DNA of 48,757 nt from a virus. The notes under the pieces were generated by a model. It searched no databases, had not been told where the DNA came from, and saw only the letters and a list, made by a program, of their open reading frames with translations. The stretch spans positions 1 through 48,757 of the IMG/VR virus record IMGVR_UViG_3300044712_002439; one strand, written 5' to 3'. Position numbers and translations under genes: made by a program. Shown here piece by piece: positions 24,129 through 32,802 of the stretch. Each line of letters opens with the position of its first letter. Positions within the stretch are counted from its first letter, which is position 1.

Positions 24129-24611
24129 ATGGCAGACCCGCAGACCACCCAGCAGCCCCGCCCGGCGCAGGCGCCCGCAGCCAAGCGGAAGATCCTCGTC
24201 GTGAACAACACCGACTCCACCTACCGGATCCCGATCATGGACTCGGGCTCCGGCAAGGACCCGCGCCCGACCACGGCCGCGGTCATCGTCCTGCTCCCCG
24301 GCGCCAACGCCGTCGACCCGGACGAGTGGGACCTGGTCGCCGAGTACCCCATCGTCGAGATCCTCTGCCGCAAGAAGCAGCGCGGCGGCTTCGAGGTCGG
24401 TGACCCGCGCGTCGACGTCCGCACCCTCGACTCGTTCAAGGACGAGGACGAGGCCAAGGAGCTCGTGGACGCCACCGTCGACGGCGACCTCCTCCGGTCC
24501 TGGCTGCGCGCCGAGAAGCGGCCCGCCATCGTCACCGCTCTCGAGGAGCAGCTGGAGAAGATCGACCCGCGCCGGGACCGCGAGGGCAGCGCCGACGAGG
24601 ACCAGGAGTAA
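24129..24611 (+). CDS. Hypothetical head-tail region protein
   Basis: 160 aa. Pro/Gln-rich N-terminus, beta-like middle (AAVIVLLPGANAVDPDEWD), helical acidic C-terminus. First gene after the capsid terminator; SD AGGAGGG. Position suggests a head-completion or neck factor; family not recognised. Confidence 0.65.
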   Translation: MADPQTTQQPRPAQAPAAKRKILVVNNTDSTYRIPIMDSGSGKDPRPTTAAVIVLLPGANAVDPDEWDLVAEYPIVEILCRKKQRGGFEVGDPRVDVRTLDSFKDEDEAKELVDATVDGDLLRSWLRAEKRPAIVTALEEQLEKIDPRRDREGSADEDQE

Positions 24612-24644
24612 CGCACCGCCGCGCGACGCGGCTCGGGAGACACG

Positions 24645-25001
24645 ATGAAGGCCACCAAGCAGGACGTCCTCGCCGTCGCTCCCGAGTCGCAGTTCGCCAC
24701 CCTCACCGACCAGCAGTGGACCGACGCCTTCCGCCTCTGCAGCCCGTTCCAGAACGACGCGGCCTGGGGCACCGACGAGCGCGCGGTCATGGCCGGGGCG
24801 CTGTTCGTGGCCCACCACCTGGCGCTGATGTACCCGTCGAAGGCCGGGCCCGGCGGCGCCACCATCACCTCCAAGAGCGTCGGCGGCGTCTCGATCAGCT
24901 ACGCCGCGCCCTCGGTCGACAAGGACGTCCTCGCGCTCACGCGCTGGGGCATCATCCTGCTCCGCCTCCGCAAGAGCATCCCCAAGATCATGGTGATCTG
25001 A
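24645..25001 (+). CDS. Head-tail adaptor (DUF4054-like)
   Basis: 118 aa. FRLCSPFQNDAAWGTDERAV, HHLALMY, then SVGGVSISYAAPSVD match DUF4054 neck proteins. It probably joins the portal to the neck. Followed immediately by the GTG of the gp10-like gene. Confidence 0.8.
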   Translation: MKATKQDVLAVAPESQFATLTDQQWTDAFRLCSPFQNDAAWGTDERAVMAGALFVAHHLALMYPSKAGPGGATITSKSVGGVSISYAAPSVDKDVLALTRWGIILLRLRKSIPKIMVI

Positions 25002-25559
25002 GTGACCGCCGCGACCTTCGAGATCGAGGAGAACAGCGTGGGCTGGCAGGGCATCCAGCGCATGCTCCGGTCTCTGCGCGCGGGCGAGTCGTACGTGAAG
25101 GCCGGCGTGACCGGCGCCGCTGCCAGCGAGCAGCACGACGCCGAGGACGACGCGCCGCTGACGAACGTCGACCTCGCGGTCATCCACGAATTCGGTGCGC
25201 CGTCGCGGAACATCCCGCCGCGGCCCGCCATCAATGGCACCTTCGCGCTGCACCGCGACGAGTACATCAAGCGGCTGCGCGACCTGATGCCGAAGGTCTA
25301 CGAGCAGCGCATCACGATCACCTTCATGCTGGAGGTCGTGGGCCAGCAGATGGCGAGCGACATGCGGAACCGCATCTCAAGCGGCGAGCCGCCGTTCGCG
25401 CCCAACGCGCCGAGCACGCTCGCGCGGAAGCTGGCGAAGGGGACGTGGAACCGCAAGGGCAAGGCACAGGCCGCCGGCCAGCAGCCGATGCCGCTGCTCG
25501 ACACCGGGCGCTTCCGCAACTCGATCACCCACGAGGTCGTGATCACGGAGGGCACATGA
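25002..25559 (+). CDS. Neck protein, HK97 gp10 / Mu G-like
   Basis: 185 aa. YVKAGVTG, then LAVIHEFGAPSRNIPPRPAI is the hallmark of HK97 gp10-like or phage virion morphogenesis proteins; PLLDTGRFRNSITHEV near the end is also typical. GTG start directly after the upstream TGA; stop overlaps the next ATG. Confidence 0.85.
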   Translation: MTAATFEIEENSVGWQGIQRMLRSLRAGESYVKAGVTGAAASEQHDAEDDAPLTNVDLAVIHEFGAPSRNIPPRPAINGTFALHRDEYIKRLRDLMPKVYEQRITITFMLEVVGQQMASDMRNRISSGEPPFAPNAPSTLARKLAKGTWNRKGKAQAAGQQPMPLLDTGRFRNSITHEVVITEGT

Positions 25560-25912
25560 GCCTCGGCAGCGACGTCCTGCAGGACCTGACGGAGCCCTAC
25601 GTGGTCGAACGCGCAGACGCGCCGGCGCTCGTCAACGGGCGCGCGGTCCCGGCGGTCCCGGTCCAGGTGACGATCCGGGCGTGCATCCAGCCCACGGCCG
25701 GGCGCGACCTGCTGCTCCTCGAGGAAGAGATGCGGACCCGGCAGACGGTCACGGTGTTCACGACCGACCTGATTCGGACCGCCGACGATGCCACCCAGAC
25801 GCCGCCCGACGTCATCCAGTTCGCCGGCGAGCGCTACCAGGTCCACACCGTTCAGGACTGGATGGCGCTCGGTGGGTACTACAAGGGAATCGCCCTGAAG
25901 GTCCCGCGGTGA
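25556..25912 (+). CDS. Head-tail connector / neck protein
   Basis: 118 aa, predicted beta. LLLLEEEMRTRQTVTVFTTD and FAGERYQVHTVQDWMALGGY resemble neck proteins encoded between the gp10-like protein and tail terminator in related myophages. In those phages the tail terminator would normally be next, but here four exported-looking genes intervene. Confidence 0.7.
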   Translation: MSLGSDVLQDLTEPYVVERADAPALVNGRAVPAVPVQVTIRACIQPTAGRDLLLLEEEMRTRQTVTVFTTDLIRTADDATQTPPDVIQFAGERYQVHTVQDWMALGGYYKGIALKVPR

Positions 25913-25955
25913 TAGCCTGCCGACGCCTGCACCACAACCCCAGGAGGGTACGTTC

Positions 25956-26648
25956 ATGAGAAACCTCGTCGTCGCACTCGTCGTCGCTCTCGTCCTCGCC
26001 CCGCTCGACGCCCTCGCCGCCCCGGCGCAGACCATCGACGCCTCGGGCCAGGTCCGCGTCGTGGCCCCGCTCACCAGGACCAACGCCGGCATCGGCATCG
26101 CCGCGGCCGGTGCCGCGTCCTCGGGCGTCGTCACCACGGGCGCCCAGACCATCGCCGGCGCCAAGACCTTCTCCGGCGCCGCCGTCTTCGGCAGCACCGT
26201 GGGCGTCACCGGCAAGATCACCGCCTCCGACCTGATCGCGTCGACGACCTCGCACACCCTGCTGACCTGGTGGCTGAACGCCGCGGCCGCGACCGGCAGC
26301 TGCCCGGCCACCGGCACCGGCTGCGTGGGCCACGTCCTCCCGGCGCAGGCCTTCACCCTGACCGGCGTCACCGGGTACGCCAGCGTCGCCAGCGGCGGCG
26401 GCGCCGCGAACACCGTGATCACCGTGACCGATGGGACGAACACCTGCACCATCACCATCCCCTGCAACGTGGCCCCGCCCGCCGGCACGTCGACGGCCGG
26501 CCTCTGGCGCATCGCTGCGGTGGACGGCGCCGGGACCGGGTGCGCCTTCCCGGCCAGCGCGGGGATCACGGCGAGCGTGACGACCGCCGGCTGCACGGCG
26601 ACGCAGCCGACGCTGCGCAACCTCAACTTCGTCGGGAAGTGGCAGTAA
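25956..26648 (+). CDS. Exported-looking Cys-rich protein 1
   Basis: 230 aa. The N-terminus MRNLVVALVVALVLAPLDAL followed by AAPAQ is a classic Sec signal peptide (positive n-region, hydrophobic core, Ala-x-Ala before about residue 22). AGAKTFSGAAVFGSTVGV is like tail-fibre/beta-helix repeats. Six Cys in the mature part would suit disulphides in the periplasm or outside. SD AGGAGG. First of four adjacent genes with signal-like N-termini. Function unknown; secreted fibre or surface protein is inferred. Confidence 0.75.
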   Translation: MRNLVVALVVALVLAPLDALAAPAQTIDASGQVRVVAPLTRTNAGIGIAAAGAASSGVVTTGAQTIAGAKTFSGAAVFGSTVGVTGKITASDLIASTTSHTLLTWWLNAAAATGSCPATGTGCVGHVLPAQAFTLTGVTGYASVASGGGAANTVITVTDGTNTCTITIPCNVAPPAGTSTAGLWRIAAVDGAGTGCAFPASAGITASVTTAGCTATQPTLRNLNFVGKWQ

Positions 26649-26658
26649 GGAGACCGCC

Positions 26659-28689
26659 GTGACCTACGCCCGCATCGCCACGATCCTGCTCCTGGCCGCC
26701 TCGCAGGCGTCTGCGGGCGACTTCGTCACGAACCCCTCCGCCACGCTGCCGGCGAACACGCGCGGCACCAAGAGCAACGTCCGCGCGCTGCCCGGCGGCG
26801 CGGACCCCACCAAGTACATCCAGGCCCAGGATTACAACGAGCACAGCACGCGGCTCGACTCGGCCAACGAGGCGCTCTACGACCTGCGCAACGCCATCGA
26901 CGGCGTCGGCCCCGGCGACCTGAGCCCCGCCAAGAGCCTCGCCACCGGGGCCAACACCTCCCGGACCATGGCGGCGCGCTTCGCCGACGAGGTCAACGTG
27001 CGCGACTTCGGCGCCCTCGCCAATGGCACCGACGACGCGCCGCGCATCCAGGCGGCCATCAACTACGCGGTGTCCTCCGGCAAGCGCGCCATCTACATCC
27101 CGCCTGGCACGTACACGATCCGCTCCTCGCTCAACATGACCGGCATCACCGGCCTGACGATCCGGGGCGCCGGCAGCGGCTGGTACAACTGCACCAAGAT
27201 CTACGCCGCGTTCACGACGCCGCGTCCCGTCTTCGACATGGCCGGCAGCAACAACTTCCGCGTGCGCGGCATCATCATCTGGGGCGACCAGACCAGCCCG
27301 CCGTCGACCGCCATGCTCATGTCGCGCGTCGCCGGGATGGGCGGCGCCGGGGTCCACGTGTTCGAGGATGTCCAGGCCAACGGCTGGTTCACGATCGCGT
27401 CCGTGATCAGCCTCTCGTCCGAGGTCAACAAGTACTTCGGCTGCGGCTTCCAGAACTCGCGCGCTGGCGGCCACGCCTTCTGGGCGGCCAACGACAACGA
27501 CCCGGGGGCCGTCTCCGACTTCGTCACGATCCCGGCGACGCAGTCCGGCGGCAACACGCTGTTCACGTTCGTCGGCACCGGCTTCAACGCCTTCGGCGGA
27601 ACCGGGACCGAGGTCTCGGTCAAGGGCACGTTCACCAACGCGACCTGGGACTCCTGCTACACCAACGCCACCAACGGGCTCGCCGCCTTCCAGTTCACCC
27701 ACGGCGTCAGCAACTCGGTGATCCTGGGCCACCGCGACGAGAGCAGCAACGCGCAGAACTGGCTCCGCTTCGAGGGCAACGTGGCGCACTTCACCGTCAT
27801 CGGATCGAAGGCGTCGGCCGGCATCTACGGCCTCGACGGCGTCACGGTCTCGCGCCTCACCGTGCTCTCGAGCGAGCTCTCCTGGAACGCGCTCGACCCG
27901 CCTGGCCCGTACACCGTCAACGTGGACATCCTCAAGTACTCGCTGATCGATGCCCACAACAATGTGAAGGTCCGGACGCAGGTGCGAGGCGGCCAGTTCC
28001 TCTCCGCCGGCGAGGCCATGACCTCGGGCGCCCAGATCTCCCTGCCCACCGACACGCGCGGACTCATCTACGCCAAGGAGCGGACGAAGAACAACTACGC
28101 GGCCGGCACCAGCAACCCGATCGTGGAGTGGAACATCGGCAGCGACTTCGCCACCCACCTGGTCGTGCCCCGCGTCGAGGCCAAGAAGTTCGCCACCGTC
28201 GTGCAGCCGTTCGTGTCGTCGACGCTCTCGCCGACCCCCGGCCTGCTGGACCCGGTCAACCTGGACCTCGGCTCCTACGTGTCGGTGCTGCTCGACCAGA
28301 ACCTCACCATCCGCAATCCCAACTACGGCGCCAACGCGGGCGGCTCCGACGACGGCGTCCGGCTGACCTTCGTGCTGACGCAGGACGCGGTGGGCGGCCG
28401 CACGGTGACCTGGCCGCTGGCGTCGCTACAGCCGCCTGCAGCCTTCAAGGTCGACCCGACCGCCAACGCCACGACCACCATCACCTTCATCGCCGACACC
28501 AAGGCCAACGCCTGGCGGGCCGAGTCCTGGACGGTCATGCGCGCGGCGGCCCGTGCCGACGCCCCGACCTACACCGGAAACCCGGCCGTCCTCACCGACG
28601 CTGCCACGAAGACCGACCTCAACGCGCTCGGGACCATCGTCAACGACCTCCTCGCCAAGCTCCGCACCGCGGGGCTCGTCGCCCCGTAG
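26659..28689 (+). CDS. Pectate-lyase-fold tailspike with signal-like N-terminus
   Basis: 676 aa. After a short hydrophobic start (TILLLAASQASAGD, possible signal peptide) there is a head-binding-like region, then VNVRDFGALANGTDDAPRIQ (about 114-133) and AIYIPPGTYTI, the Pectate_lyase_3 entry to a right-handed beta-helix. The C-terminus ends with a short trimerisation-like helix (TDLNALGTIVNDLLAKLRTA). Probably a depolymerase or receptor-binding spike for host polysaccharide. GTG start; its position before the sheath gene, not after the baseplate, is atypical. Confidence 0.85.
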   Translation: MTYARIATILLLAASQASAGDFVTNPSATLPANTRGTKSNVRALPGGADPTKYIQAQDYNEHSTRLDSANEALYDLRNAIDGVGPGDLSPAKSLATGANTSRTMAARFADEVNVRDFGALANGTDDAPRIQAAINYAVSSGKRAIYIPPGTYTIRSSLNMTGITGLTIRGAGSGWYNCTKIYAAFTTPRPVFDMAGSNNFRVRGIIIWGDQTSPPSTAMLMSRVAGMGGAGVHVFEDVQANGWFTIASVISLSSEVNKYFGCGFQNSRAGGHAFWAANDNDPGAVSDFVTIPATQSGGNTLFTFVGTGFNAFGGTGTEVSVKGTFTNATWDSCYTNATNGLAAFQFTHGVSNSVILGHRDESSNAQNWLRFEGNVAHFTVIGSKASAGIYGLDGVTVSRLTVLSSELSWNALDPPGPYTVNVDILKYSLIDAHNNVKVRTQVRGGQFLSAGEAMTSGAQISLPTDTRGLIYAKERTKNNYAAGTSNPIVEWNIGSDFATHLVVPRVEAKKFATVVQPFVSSTLSPTPGLLDPVNLDLGSYVSVLLDQNLTIRNPNYGANAGGSDDGVRLTFVLTQDAVGGRTVTWPLASLQPPAAFKVDPTANATTTITFIADTKANAWRAESWTVMRAAARADAPTYTGNPAVLTDAATKTDLNALGTIVNDLLAKLRTAGLVAP

Positions 28690-28700
28690 AAAGGACCGCC

Positions 28701-29240
28701 ATGCGCAAGCTGATCATCAGCGCCTCGATCGCCGCCGGCCTCGTGCTGGGCCTGCTCTTCACGCCGCTCGCGTCCGTGGCGTCCTCGGTCACCAACGCCC
28801 TGTATCCGGTGGCGGCCAAGTTCACCTCGACGGTCGCGACCAACGGCGTCGCGTTCAAGTGCGTGAACAACTGCGCGATCGACCTCGGGTCAGGGGCCAA
28901 CGACTGGATCAGCTCGAACGGGACGAGCGTCGTCATCGGGCAGGGCGGGCTCTCGGTCTACGGCGGCAGCATCACGACCACCGGCGGCACGCCGCTGTAC
29001 CTGTCGGGCACCGGCGCCGTGAACATGACCACGGGCATCAACATCAACCTGACCGCCATCGGCACGTGCGACTCCACCAAGGAGGGCGACGTCCGGCGCA
29101 TGACCGGCACCGGCGGGACGGGCACCACGCTGCGCACCCGCATGTGCATCTGCACCTCGGACGGGGCGGCGTCGCCGGCCTACGCCTGGATGAACCTCGT
29201 CAGCGGCACGGTCGGCAACAGCACCACCTGCAGCCTCTAG
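28701..29240 (+). CDS. Exported-looking Cys-rich protein 2
   Basis: 179 aa. MRKLIISASIAAGLVLGLLF then TPLASVAS is a signal peptide with predicted cleavage near residue 27-28. The mature part is beta-rich with Gly/Thr/Ser repeats (GSITTTGGTPLYLSGTGAVN) and six Cys. Ends in CSL. Related in style to the gene at 25956. No domain recognised. Confidence 0.72.
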   Translation: MRKLIISASIAAGLVLGLLFTPLASVASSVTNALYPVAAKFTSTVATNGVAFKCVNNCAIDLGSGANDWISSNGTSVVIGQGGLSVYGGSITTTGGTPLYLSGTGAVNMTTGININLTAIGTCDSTKEGDVRRMTGTGGTGTTLRTRMCICTSDGAASPAYAWMNLVSGTVGNSTTCSL

Positions 29241-29249
29241 GAGCCCGCC

Positions 29250-29738
29250 ATGAAGAAGCTCGCCACCGTCCTCCTCTCGACGCTCCTCCTGCTCGCGCTG
29301 GCCCCGGCGCCGGCGGCCGCCACGTGCACCTGGACGGCGACCACGACGGCGCTCACGCCCGGGCTCGCCGGCGGCCGATCCGTCAAGGCCGTGTGCACCA
29401 CGGGCACCGAGACCATCGCCTCGGCGCTGGCGAACGCCACGGACGCGCTCGCGCTGCCCGGGCTGGCCTCCTTCTCGGTGACGGTCGAGGCCGTGGCCGG
29501 CCAGACGCTCACCGGCGGGAAGCTGGCGGCGTTCTACTACGATGACGTGGCCGCGGCGTGGTCGCCGCTGCTCGATGGCACGCTCGACGCCACGCTCTCG
29601 GCCACGGCCAGCCTGCGCCAGTCCTTCCTGGGCTTCCGGGTGACCGGCAACCGCAAGGGCACGCGGTTCGCGCTGATCCCGTCCGGCGTCACGATCTCGA
29701 GCGGCAACCTCACCATCTACATCAACGGCAGCCCGTAG
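29250..29738 (+). CDS. Exported-looking small protein 3
   Basis: 162 aa. MKKLATVLLSTLLLLALAPA then PAAAT gives a strong signal peptide, cleavage near residue 24. The mature part begins with a Cys pair (TCTW and VCTT) and is beta-rich. No domain recognised. Directly before the tail terminator gene. Together with the previous three genes it forms a cassette inserted between neck and tail genes. Confidence 0.72.
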   Translation: MKKLATVLLSTLLLLALAPAPAAATCTWTATTTALTPGLAGGRSVKAVCTTGTETIASALANATDALALPGLASFSVTVEAVAGQTLTGGKLAAFYYDDVAAAWSPLLDGTLDATLSATASLRQSFLGFRVTGNRKGTRFALIPSGVTISSGNLTIYINGSP

Positions 29739-29743
29739 CGGCC

Positions 29744-30313
29744 ATGGGCACCAAGACCGACCTCGAAGACGCGCTGCAGGCCTGGGCCAAGTCCACGGCC
29801 GGCGTCGAGGCGTTCTGGGTGCGCCAGAAGGTGAAGGGCCCGGCCGCCGGCTGGCTGACGCTGCACCTGGACGGCCCGAGGACCCTCTCCCAGCAGCCCG
29901 AGCGGTGGCACGACTTCGTGGGGTCGAGCGAAGTGCCCGGTCCGCTGCCGGGAGAGCTCAACCCGCCGGGCGAAGAGATCCAGCACTCCGCCCGGGACAA
30001 CGAATCGTGGTCGCTGCAGATCCAGGCGTACACCAAGAACAACACGGGGGAGGCGGACTCGGCCTCGCTCCTGCGCCGGCTGAAGAACAGCCTCAAGCTC
30101 CAGGGGACGCTGGCGACGCTCCGGGCGGCCAGCATCACCGTGGCCGAGGTTGGAGATATCCATGACGTTTCGGTCGTGATAGAGACCGAGTGGCAGGACC
30201 GGGCCGCGATGACGATCCTGCTCTGGACTGCAGACGTCTCCACGGAGCGGACGACGTTCATCGAGACGGCGGAAGGCCAGGGCGAAGGCGACCTGGCCCC
30301 GACCACGATCTAG
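29744..30313 (+). CDS. Tail terminator / neck protein (gp12-like)
   Basis: 189 aa. It begins MGTKTDLEDALQAWAKSTAG and contains FVGSSEVPGPL and NESWSLQIQAYTKNN, then VVIETEWQDRAAMTILLW, matching phage neck terminator proteins placed just before sheath genes. It would cap the tail tube and sheath. Confidence 0.78.
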   Translation: MGTKTDLEDALQAWAKSTAGVEAFWVRQKVKGPAAGWLTLHLDGPRTLSQQPERWHDFVGSSEVPGPLPGELNPPGEEIQHSARDNESWSLQIQAYTKNNTGEADSASLLRRLKNSLKLQGTLATLRAASITVAEVGDIHDVSVVIETEWQDRAAMTILLWTADVSTERTTFIETAEGQGEGDLAPTTI

Positions 30314-30322
30314 GAGGAAGCC

Positions 30323-31666
30323 GTGCCCCTTTCCGACGTTGCGAACATCCAGATCTCGACCTCCGGCGCCGGCCTCACCCAGCCCGGCTTCGGCACGGCC
30401 CTCATCCTCGGCGGCTACTCGAAGGCCTGGGCGGAGCGCACGCGCTTCTACTCCGAGCTGGCCGGCGGCGTCGACGTCGACTTCGCGGTGGGCACCCCCG
30501 AGTACCTGGCGGCGGAGAAGCTCCTGTCCCAGAACCCGCGCCCCGAGCTCATCGCCATCGGCCGCGGTACCCGGAAGCCCACCCAGGTCTTCAAGCTCAC
30601 GATCCCGGCCGTCCTCGCCCAGGTCGTCACCAAGTTCTCGCTCACCATCGCCGGCGCCGAGGTCAGCTTCACCTCGGACGCCAACCCGACCCAGGCCGAG
30701 GTCGCCCAGGGCCTGACCGACGCCATCAACGTCGGCACCGCGGCCCACCACCTCGGCGCCGTCAAGGACGCCGGCAACGGCTTCATCACCATCACCCACG
30801 ACACCGTGGGCGGGTGGACCCGCCTCGCCATGGTCGACCAGGCCCCGGGCGTCCAGGTCCTCTCGATCGAGGAGACCTCCGCCGATCCCGGCGTCGCCGC
30901 CGACCTCGGCGAGATCGCGGTCGAGAGCGGCGCCAACTGGTACGCCCTCGTCACCACCCACAAGAGCACCGCCATCGTCACGGCCGCGGCCGCGTGGGTC
31001 GAGGCCAACGAGAAGCTCTACCCGGTCCAGAGCATCGAGACCGCGATCCCCAACACGGCCCTGGCCGGCGCGACCGACATCGCCACCGCCCAGAAGGCCC
31101 TGGCCCACGCCCGCACCGGCGTCTTCTACGACCCGGACAACGGCGCCTTCCTCGACGCCGCGCTCCTCGGCCGCGTCCTGCCGCTGACCGCCGGCAGCGA
31201 GACCTGGGCGCTCAAGACCCTCTCCGGCATCGTCGCCCGCACCTACACCGGCACGCAGCTGGTCAACCTCAAGGCCAAGCTCTGCGGCTGGTACTACTCG
31301 CTCTGGGGACGCAACGTCACCCAGGAGGGCAAGGTCGCCGCCGGCGAGTACTTCGACACCATCCGCGGCCGCGACGCCCTCAAGGTCGACATGCAGGGCC
31401 GCGTGTTCCTGGCGCTCGCCATCCCGGACAAGGTCCCCTTCACGGACGGCGGCGCGTCCATGGTGGCCGCCGAGATCCACGCCTCCCTGGAGGCGTACGT
31501 CCGGATCGGCTTCCTGGTCGAGGGCTCCACCACCGTCACGATGCCCAAGATCTCGACCGTCAGCGTCAACGACAAGGCGCTGCGGAAGCTCACCGGCATC
31601 AAGTTCGGCGCGCAGCTGGCGGGCGCCATCCACAAGACCGACATCGCCGGCGTCCTCACCAACTAG
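30323..31666 (+). CDS. Tail sheath protein (DUF3383)
   Basis: 447 aa. MPLSDVANIQISTSGAGLTQ, FGTALILG, YALVTT, VFYDPDNGAFLDAALLGRVL and the C-terminal VSVNDKALRKLTGIKFGAQL are DUF3383 signatures. It forms the contractile sheath. GTG 30323 with SD AGGAGG, directly before the tube gene. Confidence 0.92.
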   Translation: MPLSDVANIQISTSGAGLTQPGFGTALILGGYSKAWAERTRFYSELAGGVDVDFAVGTPEYLAAEKLLSQNPRPELIAIGRGTRKPTQVFKLTIPAVLAQVVTKFSLTIAGAEVSFTSDANPTQAEVAQGLTDAINVGTAAHHLGAVKDAGNGFITITHDTVGGWTRLAMVDQAPGVQVLSIEETSADPGVAADLGEIAVESGANWYALVTTHKSTAIVTAAAAWVEANEKLYPVQSIETAIPNTALAGATDIATAQKALAHARTGVFYDPDNGAFLDAALLGRVLPLTAGSETWALKTLSGIVARTYTGTQLVNLKAKLCGWYYSLWGRNVTQEGKVAAGEYFDTIRGRDALKVDMQGRVFLALAIPDKVPFTDGGASMVAAEIHASLEAYVRIGFLVEGSTTVTMPKISTVSVNDKALRKLTGIKFGAQLAGAIHKTDIAGVLTN

Positions 31667-31681
31667 CCCCGGAGGGCTTCG

Positions 31682-32110
31682 ATGGTCCCCACCTACGACC
31701 CCAAGCTCGTCATCCTGACCCTCGGGGAGATCTTCGTCTCCGGCTACGCCGAGGGCTCGATGGTCGAGGTCGCCCGCGACGGCGACTCGTTCACCAAGTA
31801 CGTCGGCGGCGACGGCGAGGTGTCGCGCGTGAAGAACCGGAACCGCTCCGGGACGGTCACCGTGACGCTCTCGCAGACCTCGCTCACCAACGACGAGTTC
31901 TCGGCGCTGCTGGCCGCGGACGAGCTCTTCGGGACCGGCGTCCGGCCGCTGCGCCTCAACGACATGAGCGGCAACACGATCGTGGGCGCCGACCGCGCCT
32001 GGATCCGCAAGCCGGCCGACTCCGGGTTCGCCACCACCATGGGCACCCGGCAGTGGGTGATCGACTGCGCCTTCCTGCAGCCGTTCGTCGGCGGCGCCCC
32101 GGCCGTCTAG
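31682..32110 (+). CDS. Tail tube protein (DUF3277-like)
   Basis: 142 aa. PKLVILTLGEIFVSGYAEGS, VEVARDGDSFTKYVGGDGEV, NRSGTVTVTLSQTS and LNDMSGNTIV are typical of DUF3277 tube proteins always paired with DUF3383 sheaths. It forms the inner tube around the tape measure. Confidence 0.92.
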   Translation: MVPTYDPKLVILTLGEIFVSGYAEGSMVEVARDGDSFTKYVGGDGEVSRVKNRNRSGTVTVTLSQTSLTNDEFSALLAADELFGTGVRPLRLNDMSGNTIVGADRAWIRKPADSGFATTMGTRQWVIDCAFLQPFVGGAPAV

Positions 32111-32134
32111 CCGGCGCCGGGGACCGAGGGGACC

Positions 32135-32656
32135 ATGGGCATCCAGACGAGAGACATCGAGATCCGCGGCGTCAGCTTCAAGGTCACGCAGCTGACGCCG
32201 ATGCGGTCCCTGAAGCTGCTGAACCGCCTGGGCAAGGTCCTCGGGCCGGCGCTCGCGCGGGCCGGCGCGGCGGTGGGCAAGGGCGGCGGCCTGGACATCC
32301 TCCAGGCCGACATCGACTTCGGGGAGCTGGGCCAGGCGCTGGCGGCCCTCTTCTCGGAGTTGGCCGACGACGCGCAGTTCGAGTACCTGATGCGCAACCT
32401 GCTCTCCGGCGCCGTCGTCATCGGCCACGAGGGCAAGGTGCAGCCGCTCTTCGGCGGCGACGGGCACGGGTCCTCGGCGGTCTTCGATGCGGTCTTCGCG
32501 GAGCACCCTGCGGACGCCTACAAGCTCGCGCTGTTCGCTCTCGAGGTGAACTACGCGGATTTCTCCGACGCCATCGCCGGGATCAAGGCCCGGGTGATGG
32601 CGGCGCTCGCGGCCAAGGCGTCCGGCACGTCCGCCTCCGGGACGTCGACCACCTAG
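32135..32656 (+). CDS. Tail assembly chaperone
   Basis: 173 aa. IEIRGVSFKVTQLTPMRSLK followed by a helical region resembles tail assembly chaperones found between tube and tape measure genes. C-terminus Ala/Ser/Thr-rich. I searched its 3' end for a slippery heptamer producing an extended form and found none; the second chaperone is a separate ORF. Confidence 0.78.
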   Translation: MGIQTRDIEIRGVSFKVTQLTPMRSLKLLNRLGKVLGPALARAGAAVGKGGGLDILQADIDFGELGQALAALFSELADDAQFEYLMRNLLSGAVVIGHEGKVQPLFGGDGHGSSAVFDAVFAEHPADAYKLALFALEVNYADFSDAIAGIKARVMAALAAKASGTSASGTSTT

Positions 32657-32658
32657 AG

Positions 32659-32802
32659 ATGTCGGTGTGGCGGCTCGTCCTTGAGCGAGTCGCCACCCTC
32701 CGCGAGATCGAGGAGCACTGGAGCATCCTCGACCTGGCCGAGGCCAACGACGCCCTGGACGCCTGGATCGAGGCGCAGGGCCACCAGCCGAGGACGTCAT
32801 GA
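32659..32802 (+). CDS. Small second tail chaperone-like protein
   Basis: 47 aa helical peptide, WRLVLERVATLREIEEHWSI then DLAEANDALDAWIEA. The same kind of small protein sits before the tape measure in many myophages, and is likely the GT-type companion of the chaperone. ATG 32659, 2 nt after the preceding stop; its TGA overlaps the tape measure ATG. Too small for routine gene calling. Confidence 0.7.
   Translation: MSVWRLVLERVATLREIEEHWSILDLAEANDALDAWIEAQGHQPRTS

Noticed and set aside
21180-25253. A 1357-codon open frame on the minus strand antisense to DUF2213, decoration and capsid genes
   Set aside because: Antisense to well-recognised head genes, Arg/Gly/Asp/Val-rich with no domain; long stop-free shadows are expected at about 70% GC.
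32600-32680. Possible programmed frameshift joining the two tail chaperone genes
   Set aside because: No X-XXY-YYZ slippery sequence near the end of the first gene; the second has its own ATG at 32659.
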